13,261 nt of DNA. Source: Fomitopsis serialis. Lineage: Eukaryota; Basidiomycota; Agaricomycetes; Polyporales; Fomitopsidaceae. Shown here piece after piece: positions 1-9,053 of the stretch (positions are counted from its first letter, which is position 1; each line of letters starts with the position of its first letter). The notes under the pieces were generated by a model. The model worked only from the letters and a program-made list of their open reading frames with translations, searched no databases and was not told where the DNA came from. The stretch is from NCBI RefSeq assembly GCF_022376445.1, contig NW_025955715.1:1-13261 (forward strand), in the 5' to 3' direction. The translations under genes were made by a program, and so were the position numbers.

Positions 1-1007
1 CATATGTCTCCTTACAGCGTTGAGAAGTAAGTACCAGGCACTGCGTCAACCATGGCCAGTGTGTCATATGCCATGATACTGTGGTTGGTCCATGCTCTAT
101 CAGGCACTCGACCAGCGTGAATATGACTTGGAGTGTGAACTAACCCCTCTTCTGCGCGCACTAAGTAGCAGACACGTTGCAGCGATCGGGTGGCCTCCTG
201 TCAGATCAGGAAGGCCTCCCGGGCGAGTGGGTCCGTCCATGTTCGTCGGCCCGTGTCCGCCGCCTCACGCGACCGCATGTATACGCTCCGTCCGGCGTTT
301 ACGCGTTGTGGGCCCGCTCTCTGTCCGTTTCGTGACGGATGCTAGACCGCTGCTAGAACATATCTTGCGTCTCGCGCGTGCAACGTGTACGCTCGCGTTC
401 GCTGGTCGGCGGAAGATGGATGGTCTTCCAGGCTCAAGACTCTCCGACTGCGACACAGTGCTAGCGCCATCGCCGTCGCAAAGAGACGTCTCGTGTGAGA
501 AGCCCAGGATGGAAAGCAACTACCTATCACCGAGAGACCCGGAGCTGCTGTAACGGAGACTACGGAGCTACGAGGATTACGCAGCAACTGTTTCCAGGCC
601 TGCGTGCTTACCTTAGCAGGTTCGTCTCAATCTCGCTCTCGCGGTGGCGACTCCCTCACGTGGCGTGGTTCTGAAGGTTCATCCCCTCCGACGGACTTTA
701 GGCACGTCTCCGCTAGCTGCGTGGACAATCGAGGTGGTCTGGCAGCAGCGCACTGCGTATCGAGCGGAGATCAACGTCACAGTGCACGCTAGGGCGCACT
801 GCATCCACCCGTCCCAATCGGGCAGTCGTTTCGGTGCGTTCATCTCGTCTCATCACCCGCCGAAGCACGCCCAACATGCCGATCGAAGAACGCGTCGACT
901 CTTCGGGAAAAATGCAGGCCGCCGGCGGCGAACGCTAGTTCGTACGCACCTGTGTGCATGCCAATCGTCGTCTGCCCAGCGCGCGCGTTCCCGTGTGGCC
1001 CGCGCAT
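1..1007. other. Non-coding or unrecognised stretch upstream of P450-A
   Basis: I see no supportable gene here. Several chance open frames exist, the longest at 92-553 on the plus strand (153 codons), but none carries a recognisable domain, transmembrane pattern or splice structure, and they overlap equally long frames on the other strand. The promoter of P450-A should lie toward the right end, but I cannot point to a convincing TATA or CCAAT element. Confidence 0.5.
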
Positions 1008-2387
1008 ATGAGGTCCACCTGCTGGTCTGATCCCGCGGCAGTGACGCTGGCGATTTCCATCCGCCATAAGTACAAGTTATCGCGAGAGGGACGCCCCATT
1101 CCACGGTCCACTGGCACGGATGATCGGCGAGCGCTCCCAGTAGGTCTCCTTGCCCCCCATGCCTCTGGCTACGTCGGGGCCGCCGTCCTTGCCTGCGTAG
1201 CTCTCTGGCTCGTCTATGCCAGTTGGAGCCGCATCAAGGGGGGTCGCCGCTATCCCCCCGGCCCAAAGCGCCTACCGTTCCTGGGAACATCCACCAGCTT
1301 CCCGCGCACTACCAGCACGTAACGTTCAAGAGTGGGGGGCGCAGTACGGTCAGTCCCGTCCGCACGTCTCTGCGCTCGCACCCGCGCTCACTCGTGCAAC
1401 GCCAGGTGACGTCGTCTACGCCCGCTTCTTCAGCACGCCCGTCCTCGTCCTCAACTCCGTCGACGCGTGCCGCGCGCTCCTGGACAAGAAGGGCGCAAAG
1501 TACTCTGGCCGCCCGTCCTTCACGTTTCACAATGAGATGTACGTCGCCGCGCGACGCCACTACGGAGCTGACAGGCCTCACCCGTCGCGACAGCATCGAG
1601 TGGCGGAACCTCGTCTTGATGCAGTACACCGAGCAGTGGCGCCGCCACCGCCGCTGGTACCGCGCCGCCTTCGAGAGCAAAGCCGTCGTCGACAGCTACC
1701 GGCCGCTCCAGACGGCCGAGGCGCACAAGCTGCTGTCCGACCTGCTGCAGACCCCTGACGGGTTCATGTTGCACGTCAAGAAGTGAGTCGCTCCCCGTTC
1801 TATGCGTCGCGCGTCGGGTTCATGGGCGGCCCCAGGTATGCTGTGGCGATCATCATGGGTCTCGGCTACGGCATCTCCATCTCGTCCATGGACGACGAGT
1901 TCATCCAGCACGTCGACCATGCGGTGGAGTCCGTGTTCCAGTCTGGCGGCCCGGCGGCCATGCTGATCGACTTCTTCCCTGTCCGTGAGTGTCATTCGCC
2001 ACTTGAATGAACCATCCCACTCACATCCGCCTCCCTTCAGTCAAGTACCTGCCCGCGTGGATGCCGGGCGCCGGTTTCAAGCGCCTGGCGAGGCAGGTCC
2101 AAGGCTCGATCCGGGACATGGAGTACATCCCGCTCAGACGCGTTCAAAGGGCGATGGTGAGTGCGACGTCGCTGAACGTCTCGGGAGAACTGATGTGTGT
2201 GTATGCAGGCGGACGGCACGCTGAAACCATCGATAGCCTCCGCGATCCTGGAGGAGACTATGAAAGACGGGAAACTGAGCGTCGCGGACGAGCGCGAGAT
2301 CGCCTCTGCCCTGGGCGCGCTGTATGCGGGTGAGAGCCTCGTTTTCGTGGTGGATGACATCCGTCTGAGCCGCGTGTTGTACATTAG

Positions 2388-2401
2388 CCGGGACGGACAC
2401 G
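2388..2401 (+). other. 14-nt micro-exon of P450-A (I-helix motif)
   Basis: Flanked by an upstream acceptor (ATTAG) and a downstream donor (GTGAGC). With the last base of the previous exon it encodes A-G-T-D-T, and the next exon supplies the following Thr, giving the oxygen-activation signature [AG]Gx[DE]T[TS]. Skipping it would remove the motif and shift the frame. Confidence 0.88.
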
Positions 2402-3042
2402 GTGAGCAGACGTCGTCGTGTCGATGTATGCGCGGTATTGATGTGCGGGTGCAGACGGCAACCACGCTCCAATGCTTCGTGCTCGCGATGGTCCTGCATC
2501 CGGAGATCCAGCGGAAGGCGCAGGCCGAGCTCGACCGTGTCGTCGGCGACGCGCGGCTCCCCGACATGGGTGACCGGGATGCCTTACCGTACTTGGACGC
2601 CATCATCATGGAAGTCTACAGGTACGCCGTTTTCCATTTGCGATACCCGTGGCGGCCTGTTCACGCCCGTTCTCAGATGGTGTGCGCCAGTGCCTCTCGG
2701 TGAGTCGAGGTGCCCGCACAGACGGCGCGATGAGTCTGACGCAGGCGGACGGGGATATGTAGGCGTGCCCCACCAGCTCCTGGAAGACGACGAGCACATG
2801 GGGTACACGATGCCCCGCGGCTCCACCGTCTTCTCCAACATCTGGTCCGTCCTCCGCGCGCTCTCCCAGTCTGCCCGACTCGGACGTTGACCCGTCCCAC
2901 AGGGCCATGACGCGCGACGAACAACACTATCCCGAGCCCGAGCGGTTCGACCCCGCGCGGTTCCTCGACACGCCCGCCGAGTCCGACTTCAGCGACCCCC
3001 GGAGATACGTCTTCGGGTTCGGCCGACGGTACGCACCCCCCT

Positions 3043-3067
3043 ATCCATCCATCCACCCACCCATCCC
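3043..3067 (+). repeat. CATC/CACC microsatellite in intron 11 of P450-A
   Basis: A short run of imperfect four-base units (CATC, then CACC) fills the pyrimidine-rich middle of intron 11 (3029-3094). It is too short and imperfect to be more than a local low-complexity tract. The intron is 66 nt, a multiple of three, and has no in-frame stop. Confidence 0.75.
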
Positions 3068-3390
3068 TCCGACTGACCAGCCTGTCTGCCCCAGGATATG
3101 CCCCGGCCGCTTCCTCGCCGACGCGAGCATCTGGCTCGCCGCCGCGCAGATCCTCGCGACGCTGGACATCCGCAAGGCGCGCACGCCCGCGGGCGCGGAG
3201 ATCACGCCCGAGGTGCAGTTCGCGTCGGGCTCCGTGAGGTGAGCGCGTGGTGCGCTGATAGCTTACTGGGATGCTCATGGCGCGCGTGCGGGACAGCCAT
3301 CCGAAGCCGTTCGCGTGCGACATCCGCCCGCGCTCGAAGAGGAGCGGCGAGCGCGTCCGCGCCGCTCTGCGCGCGGACCGGTCTGCTTAG

Positions 3391-4738
3391 CGCGCTGTCC
3401 TTGGCTCCGTCAAGAACGGAAACTACGCTACGGACCCTGCGCCGGTGCTGTTGAGGCTTCGCGTTTTGCGAGTCGATAGGACTGCGTCGTGGCACTAGTA
3501 CTGGTGGCGACGCGGGACTGTTCACGGACCTCGCGCTCTCCCTCATGCACATGTCGAACGATGTCGGACGAACTGTAATATCAATAACGACCTGTATGAT
3601 CAGCTTTCTGACTACCTGCGCGGTCCAGCGGCTGTAGCTCCGTGCTGCGCTGGGGCGCCGTGAGTTGCTGAGGCAGGCGCGAGAGGTTTAGGGCCACCAA
3701 AGGAGGCACATCGAGCACGGGTGCAGTCGTTGAATTTCGGGGCCCCGATGGTGGGCGTAGAGAGGGCCACGAGCGAGTCTATGCCAGGCTGGTAGCTCGA
3801 GACCTGCCACGGGTGACGTCGAGGAACGTTCGTGACGAGGTCGATCGTGTCTGCGCCTGCGGGCATGAGTGACGTCACCGGGGTCGAGGTGGACACCTTG
3901 CAGGCCCGTTTTCGATACGTGGCCGCGTGTCCCGCAGCACAATATGCCGCATACACCGACTCGTCAATCAACCTCATGCGCTCCGTCGCGTCGGGTGGAC
4001 AGAAGACCTCGCGTCGAGTCCGGACGACGATACCTGGGCACGCATCGGGCGGGGGTATCGACACGCGTCCATCGCGAGGGGTTCCGCGGACGGTCAGCGC
4101 CCAACGCAGCGCACGGGGGTGCTCGATCTCGTGCAGTCCGGAGGACGTTGTGTGTCAGCCGGCACGGTGCGGTGCACTGTGGTGCGCGACGTCGTCGCCT
4201 TTTGGTGCGCCTGCGACAGACACGCCGCAGGGATAGTCTTCGAGGTTGGCGGCGCACGGCGTGGCCCGGGGACTCGGACGGCGACGTCCCCATCCGGTCG
4301 ACGGATGACGGGATACGACTCGGCGTGGCTCGTTGGCAGTGGCCCCGGTGGCTCCCTCCCCGACTCGTACGTGGTCGACGCACACGGGCTGGGAGGATTC
4401 GGCCCCGTGTGTAGTGGGGGATCTGCCTGCCAGTGCGTGGCTGCCCGGCATCCGCGCCAGGCATGCCACCGCACAGAGCTGTCGAGGCCACGGATCCGGA
4501 AGACACACCCTACCAGACGGTCCAGGAGATGGCAAGCGTTGTCCGTCCGATTATGGGCGTCTGCTGATCTACGACGGCCTCGCTGGCGATCGGAGAGTGT
4601 GCGGGGAGAGGGCGTGTGACGGGGGAAGACGGACTCGGCGGCGAGGGTGCCCCAGGGACGCTGTGTGCGGGTAGGGCTTTCTCTGTCTCCATGTCAGGCA
4701 GTCCTGCTGAGCCCCGTCTTGACGATCACTGCGGGGAC
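3391..4738. other. Intergenic stretch between P450-A and the GH89 remnant
   Basis: GC-rich, with long chance frames on both strands that show no conserved pattern. The N-terminal domain expected for the GH89 gene that follows is not recognisable in any frame here. The only stretch with even weak family resemblance is on the minus strand at 3735-3968 and is listed separately. No tRNA, transposase or terminal inverted repeat was seen. Confidence 0.5.
3735..3968 (-). pseudogene. Possible fragment of a secreted class-3 lipase-like gene
   Basis: In a 150-codon minus-strand frame (4064-3612), residues 33-110 resemble the N-terminal part of fungal class-3 lipases. There is a YAAYC motif, as in the AAYC segment that follows the signal peptide. 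About 50 residues on comes WQVSSYQPGIDSLVAL, similar in spacing to the W-[YF]-V-G-Y-x-P-x-x-x-x-V-hydrophobic strand that precedes HQGT in such enzymes. The GHSLGG nucleophile elbow, signal peptide and everything downstream are absent. If real, this is a dead fragment; it may equally be chance in GC-rich DNA. The assignment rests on pattern memory only. Confidence 0.2.
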
Positions 4739-5929
4739 CGACACCGTGACTGGGATCAATGGCAGGCCCAGCTTGACGGGCTTGCTCTGCGCGGCGTCAA
4801 CCTTCCCCTCGCGTGGGCTGGCCACGAAAACATCCTCGTCCAAGTCTTCCACGAGGTCGGGCTCTCGGACGGGGACATCTGCTTTCTAGTCCGGCATTCC
4901 AGGCGTGGAACCGCTCGGAAACGTCCAAGGCAGCTGGGGCGGCCCGCTGCCGACCGCGTGGATCGACGGGCAGCATGCGCTGCAGCAACAGACGTCGCGC
5001 GGATGTACGAGCTCGGGATGACGCCCACCCTCCCTGCCTCCACGGGCTTCGTGCCCCGCGCACTGGCGCAGCTGTATCCCAGCGCGTCGGTCGTGGGGTG
5101 TTCTTCCGGTCAATCTGACGAGCGTGCCGTTCCTCGAGCCGTGGAACGGCCTCTCCGCGATGCAGACGTTCTTCGTCACCAGGCAGCACGCCGCGTATGG
5201 CGCGGACGTTTCGCGTCTACACGCTCGACCAGTACAGCGAGAACGTGCCCTACAGCGGCGACACGGCGTACCTTCTCCCGCGAGACGTTCGCTGCGCTCG
5301 GGCTGCGGATCCCGAGGCGGTGTGGACGATGCAGGGCCGGCTCTTCTACTGCGACGAGACGTTCTCGACGCCGCACCGCGTCTCCGCGTACTTGGGCGGC
5401 GTCCCTGGCAGCGACAGCATGCTCATCCTTGATCTGTTCTCGGAGGTGTACCCGCAGTGGCAGCAGACGGCGTCCTACTATGGGTCTGGTGCGAGGTGCA
5501 CGACCTCGGTGGGAACATGGGTGTCGAGGGCAACCTCCTCGCGCTGGTCTCCGGTCCTCGCGGCTTCGCCGGGTATGAAAGGCGTGGGCCTCACGATGGA
5601 AGGGCAGGAAGGAAACGAGATTGTATACGACATCGTGCTCGACCGGGCGTGGTCGGCGGCCCCGCTCAACGTCACCGCCGCAGCTACGTCGAGTCCTGGG
5701 TGGCACGGCGCTACTTAATCAGCCCCCTCCCGGCTGCCGCCCAGGATGCGTGGGCGATACTCAGCACGACGGTATATAGCAACGCAGTGAGCGCCGCCAC
5801 AACCAAGAGCATACTCGAGGTGGAGCCCGGCAGCTCCTCGCGAACCGGGTCATCGACGCGTACGACGCACTGGTGACAGCCTACAATGCCTCGGGCGCGA
5901 CGTCGTCCTCCGTGGCAATGTCTGTGTAG
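4739..5929 (+). pseudogene. Decayed alpha-N-acetylglucosaminidase (GH89), multiply frameshifted
   Basis: Intact relatives (NAGLU family) remove terminal alpha-linked N-acetylglucosamine; fungal forms are usually secreted. Family-specific blocks occur in correct order on one strand, but in changing frames: WDQWQAQLD and ALRGVNLPLAWAG (frame 2), PAFQAWNR (1), GSWGGPLPTAWIDGQHALQQQ (3), ARMYELGMTP and FVPRAL (2), NLTSVPFLEPWNGL (3), VYTLDQYSENVPYSGD (1), SRETFAALG (2), DPEAVWTMQG and YLGGVPGSDSM (1), VWCEVHDLGGNMG (3), GLTMEGQEGNEIVYD (1), ESWVARRYL and TTVYSN (3), LLANRVIDAYDALV (2). That is about eleven frame changes in 1.2 kb. Roughly 70 residues of the C-terminal helical part are missing near 5828, and the frame then stops at 5927-5929. 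Codons for the two Glu thought catalytic by analogy with human NAGLU (in YSEN and MEGQ) persist. No N-terminal domain or signal peptide is recognisable. It cannot encode a working enzyme. Confidence 0.88.
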
Positions 5930-6046
5930 ACTTAGCATTGACAATGAGGTGATACAGCTACTCGGTACTTAAGCAGATCTGCAGATCCAACAGGCGAGAT
6001 ACAACGGTAGTGCCCTATCCCAGACTCGGACCCCGGGGTGCTAGAG

Positions 6047-8430
6047 TTACCAGGGAGCCGTTGTGCCCAGAACAAGGTCGACCTTCTTCCTTGACCTCGG
6101 AGAGATGTCGCACAAGTATGGCTTCGGGCTCCTTCCGCGAGATCAGAATGCACTCCCACGTCACCGAGGAAGACCGACGCACCTCACTGTCCCAGACGTG
6201 AATGCAGGCACAGGGATGATCTCCTTGCCATCCAGTGTCCTCGCCGGTCTGATGTCAAAGACCGCGACCAGGTTGGCCGCGGCGAGGAAGATGCTCGAGT
6301 CGGCTAACACGCGGCCAGGACAGATGCTGTTGATGCGTGTCAATGTGCACCGTATGCTGCGAGGACCACACTCAGCGCACCGTCTGCCGAAGCCAAATAC
6401 GAACTTGTGTGGGTCCCGCGTCTGTGCAACTTCCTCGGTCACGCCCAGGAACCTCTCCGGGGCGAACGTCTCTGGGTCAGGATAGTGTTCCTCGTCGCGA
6501 GACATTGCCCTTGAACGTCGACGGCACCCGGCAATGGATACAGCGTCAGCAGCAGATGCACAGCAAGAATGCTTTTGAGCGTACCAAATGTTGGCTAACA
6601 CTGTAGACCCCTTGGGCATATCGAAGCCAGCAAACTCGTCCTCCTCGGTGAGCTGGTGAGGCCCACCTGTGGGGTCAGACGTCATCGATGTGTTCACGTT
6701 GGGATGTGTTATACGATGTCTTACCAACAGGTGCAGGCGCGGTCCAGCTACGCGAAGGTGAAACAGCATCACGCAATCAATCTGTGCGGTGTCGATAACC
6801 TCCGAGTCGATGCTCACCGGTACACTTCTTTGAGGACGGCATCCAAGTACGGGAGCGCCGCTTGATCGCTGAGCGCGGGCAGGCCCGCGTTTCCGATCAC
6901 CTTGTCGACCTCTGCTTGAGCCTTGTGGAGGACGTCGGGATGCAGGACCATCAGGAGGATGAAGGCGGAGACCAACGACGTCGTCTGTTGCATCGGTGTT
7001 GTTGAAGTATACTTAACCGATCAAGTTTGAAGAGAGCGACGCACGGTGTCCGTCCCAGCTTCAGACAACGCAACATGGTGCGCGCTTAGCTCGAAGGATC
7101 CATCCTCCGCAGATGAAACGACTCACCAAGATATAGGATGCCCAGCGCACTCGCGATCTCTTGCTCCTCGTCTTCACTCAACACTCCTTTTCCTCCACTC
7201 ATAGCTTCCTCCAGTAGTACCGTACCGAAGCACGCACGCGCCGTTCCAGCTGCCTGCCCGCATGTCGTTCAGACACAGAAGATCAACAACACCACGGACC
7301 GCAGTTGCCATACCATTTCACGCTTCACTCGCTCGAGCGGGATGTGTTCCATGTCCCTGACCAGTTTCCTGGCGCGCAGGCCTCTGCGCTTGAACTCCAT
7401 CCCAGGTAGGCACGCTGGTAGATATTTTACTGGATTTACCCATCCGAGGTTAGCTTTCGGGCGACACGCGGAGCACTTCATGCAAACGGAGGGACGTACG
7501 AGCCGGGAAGAAGTCCACTACAAAGGCCCCTGGCCCGCCACCATCGAGGGTGAGGTGGATGGCCTCCTCCGAGTTGCGTATGTACTCGTCGTCCACGGAG
7601 GAGGGCGAATAGCCATACCCGACACCCAGCATTAGCGCCGCGGCATACCTGGACATGCGCGTCAATCCGCCAATGCATGCCGGCGTGGGACTCGAATGAC
7701 ACATACCGCTTGACGTGCGAGAGCGCCTCCTTGGGCTCACGTACGAGATCCTGCAGCAGAGTGTGCACTTCTTTGCTCTGCAGCGCTTCGTATGAGTTGA
7801 GCGTGTTTCGGGCGAGGAGGGCGGTCTGGAACCACCGACGCTGACGGCGCCACTGGGCATCGTAGGGTAACATTACGAGGTGCTTCCACTTCACGCTGGT
7901 CATCCAACAGAGGCAGACCATCGTCATGGTTGTCAGAGCATGATCATCCGATTCGAATATTGAGGAAGAGCCAAACTCACATGTCTCCGACATACGTGAA
8001 CCGCGGCCTTCCCGAGTACTTAGCGCCGCGCTTGTCCAGGAGTGCTCGAGCGATGTGCACGCGATTGAGCACGACCACAGGTGTGTTGAAGAAGCGGGCA
8101 TAGACAATGTCGCCTGTGAAATCGACGTAGACAGTCGAAGTCTCGTTGAACATATGTATAACGCAACGAAGTGGGGACGTACATACCATACTGTTTGCCC
8201 CATTCAGTATATGTGACCTCCTGGTAGGTCGCCGGTAGCTGGCGGATGTTCCCAACGAACGGGAGGGGCCGCGGTCCCGGAGGAAGGCGAAGGTGGCGAC
8301 GTTTCGTGCGGACGAAGAGGAAGGTTAGCAGAATGCAAGCCAATATGTAGACCAGTGGAGTGATGCCCGCAACAGCGAGGAATGAGCGGGAGCGGTAATC
8401 AAGCACGTCCTTGGGGTTTCGCAACGTCAT
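6047..8430 (-). CDS. Cytochrome P450 monooxygenase (P450-B), intact, 13 exons, 533 aa
   Basis: Class E ER-anchored P450 (PF00067). Exons in transcript order: 8430-8187, 8113-7981, 7895-7707, 7648-7500, 7429-7314, 7253-7127, 7058-7045, 6984-6818, 6747-6725, 6666-6585, 6509-6381, 6326-6183, 6131-6047. All introns are GT-AG (51-85 nt), phases agree throughout, and the frame is open to TAA. Domains: membrane anchor about residues 16-40, [11 protein letters not shown] hinge near 50-60, AGTDT at 320-324 on the 14-nt micro-exon, EVYR at 377-380, FAPERF, then FGFGRRICPG with heme ligand Cys460. The start at 8430 has A at -3 and gives an N-terminus like that of P450-C; in-frame ATGs at 8478 and 8538 could extend it by 16 or 36 residues. 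It should take electrons from an ER P450 reductase. Substrate unknown. It lies tail to tail with the GH89 remnant and in tandem with P450-C. I do not assign a CYP family number. Confidence 0.93.
7045..7058 (-). other. 14-nt micro-exon of P450-B (I-helix motif)
   Basis: Acceptor TGAAG upstream (7060-7059) and donor GTGCGT downstream (7044-7039). With the final G of the preceding exon it reads A-G-T-D-T. Length and phase are the same as in P450-A and P450-C. Confidence 0.9.
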
Positions 8431-9053
8431 GTTCGAGATGCAAAAGCTTTTCCGTCGAGATGCTAGTGCCAGGATCATGAGCCTTATCACTGGCAGCGCG
8501 CTCAGGGTGTTCCCTTTGAAGACGAGAAGCGTTCTCACTTCACGCGCCAGGACTGCGAATGGACCCTGAGTGACAAACCCCCGAACGAGAGATTGGTAAG
8601 ACGTACTGGCGATATTGGCAACATTCCAGTTGGGGTTAACTCAATCCATGCCCTGTGTCACTATCGATGCCGGCGTCCGGTACAACGGTGTCTCCCCCGG
8701 TATGTATAGATCACGCTCGTATGCATCGACCGCCCCTTTGGCACTTTGTTTCTACAGCGGCAGGAGGCTCGGTGGCATATAACCAGCTGCGTCTTAGTGA
8801 CAAGGCAGGGAGATAATCGGCGAGCTGCACCCAGGCTGTCTGTGAACCATTTTTTTGACCACGAAATGAGGCCGAGTACACATGACAGTAACCACAGATC
8901 CTGTGACAGACCAACGGAGTGTATTGAGTCTTTTGCATTCGCGGTAGCCATAGAACGCGCATACGGCGGTTTTATTGGGAGGGCTAAGGCACTGTGATGC
9001 ACCCAAGACTGTCGCCCGCCGGCAACACGATCTTCGTGGACTGCCAGTGGAAC
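8431..9053. other. Intergenic region between P450-C (3' end) and P450-B (5' end)
   Basis: This 623-nt spacer separates the stop of P450-C from the start of P450-B on the minus strand. It should contain the 3' UTR and polyadenylation signals of the first and the promoter and 5' UTR of the second. A 113-codon minus frame (9002-8661) has no recognisable features and I do not call it. The spacer is less GC-rich than the coding exons on either side. Confidence 0.6.
8592..8618 (-). promoter_or_regulatory. Pair of CCAAT boxes upstream of P450-B
   Basis: Two minus-strand CCAAT pentamers lie at 8618-8614 and 8596-8592, spaced 22 bp apart and about 165-190 nt before the proposed P450-B start. CCAAT is the core site of the fungal HAP (CBC) complex. 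The pentamer is short and often occurs by chance; position and pairing are the only support. No TATA box was seen closer to the gene. Confidence 0.25.

Larger units (their letters stand above)
1008..3390 (+). pseudogene. Cytochrome P450 (P450-A), 13 exons, two single-base deletions in exon 1
   Basis: Class E, ER-type P450 (heme-thiolate monooxygenase family, PF00067). Exons: 1008-1348, 1406-1538, 1594-1782, 1836-1984, 2041-2156, 2209-2329, 2388-2401, 2455-2621, 2677-2699, 2763-2844, 2903-3028, 3095-3238, 3297-3390. All twelve introns are GT-AG, 52-66 nt, and phases match across every junction. Visible motifs are a hydrophobic N-terminal anchor (about 1167-1226), a proline-rich PPGPKRLPFLG hinge, I-helix AGTDTT, ExxR as EVYR (2611-2621), PxRF as DPARF, and heme loop FGFGRRICPG with ligand Cys at 3099-3101. 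Exon 1 lacks one base near 1286-1287 (GGA AAC ATC has become GGAACATC) and one near 1330-1331 (AAG GAG TGG has become AAGAGTGG), so the anchor is out of frame with the rest. The start is uncertain: 1008 is the nearest ATG in the anchor frame, while ATG 1159 is out of frame. It is either a recent pseudogene or contains two sequence errors. Substrate unknown. Confidence 0.85.

Noticed and set aside
1..30. Possible last exon of an upstream gene (CTTACAG acceptor-like site, then a short frame to TAA)
   Set aside because: Only a few codons are visible and no family pattern can be tested at the window edge.
92..553. Plus-strand 153-codon open frame
   Set aside because: No domain, anchor or splice support, and minus-strand frames of 80-plus codons cover the same DNA; consistent with chance in GC-rich sequence.
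1539..1574. Alternative 36-nt version of intron 2 in P450-A ending at 1574
   Set aside because: Ending at 1593 gives 55 nt, a CTGAC branch-like site about 20 nt before the acceptor, and the exon length and phase seen in both paralogs.
4094..4619. Long frames on both strands before the GH89 blocks, considered as its N-terminal domain
   Set aside because: None shows the expected GH89 N-terminal pattern; frames overlap on both strands as expected from high GC.
8661..9002. Minus-strand 113-codon frame between the two intact P450s
   Set aside because: No family signature; lies where the 3' UTR of P450-C and promoter of P450-B are expected.
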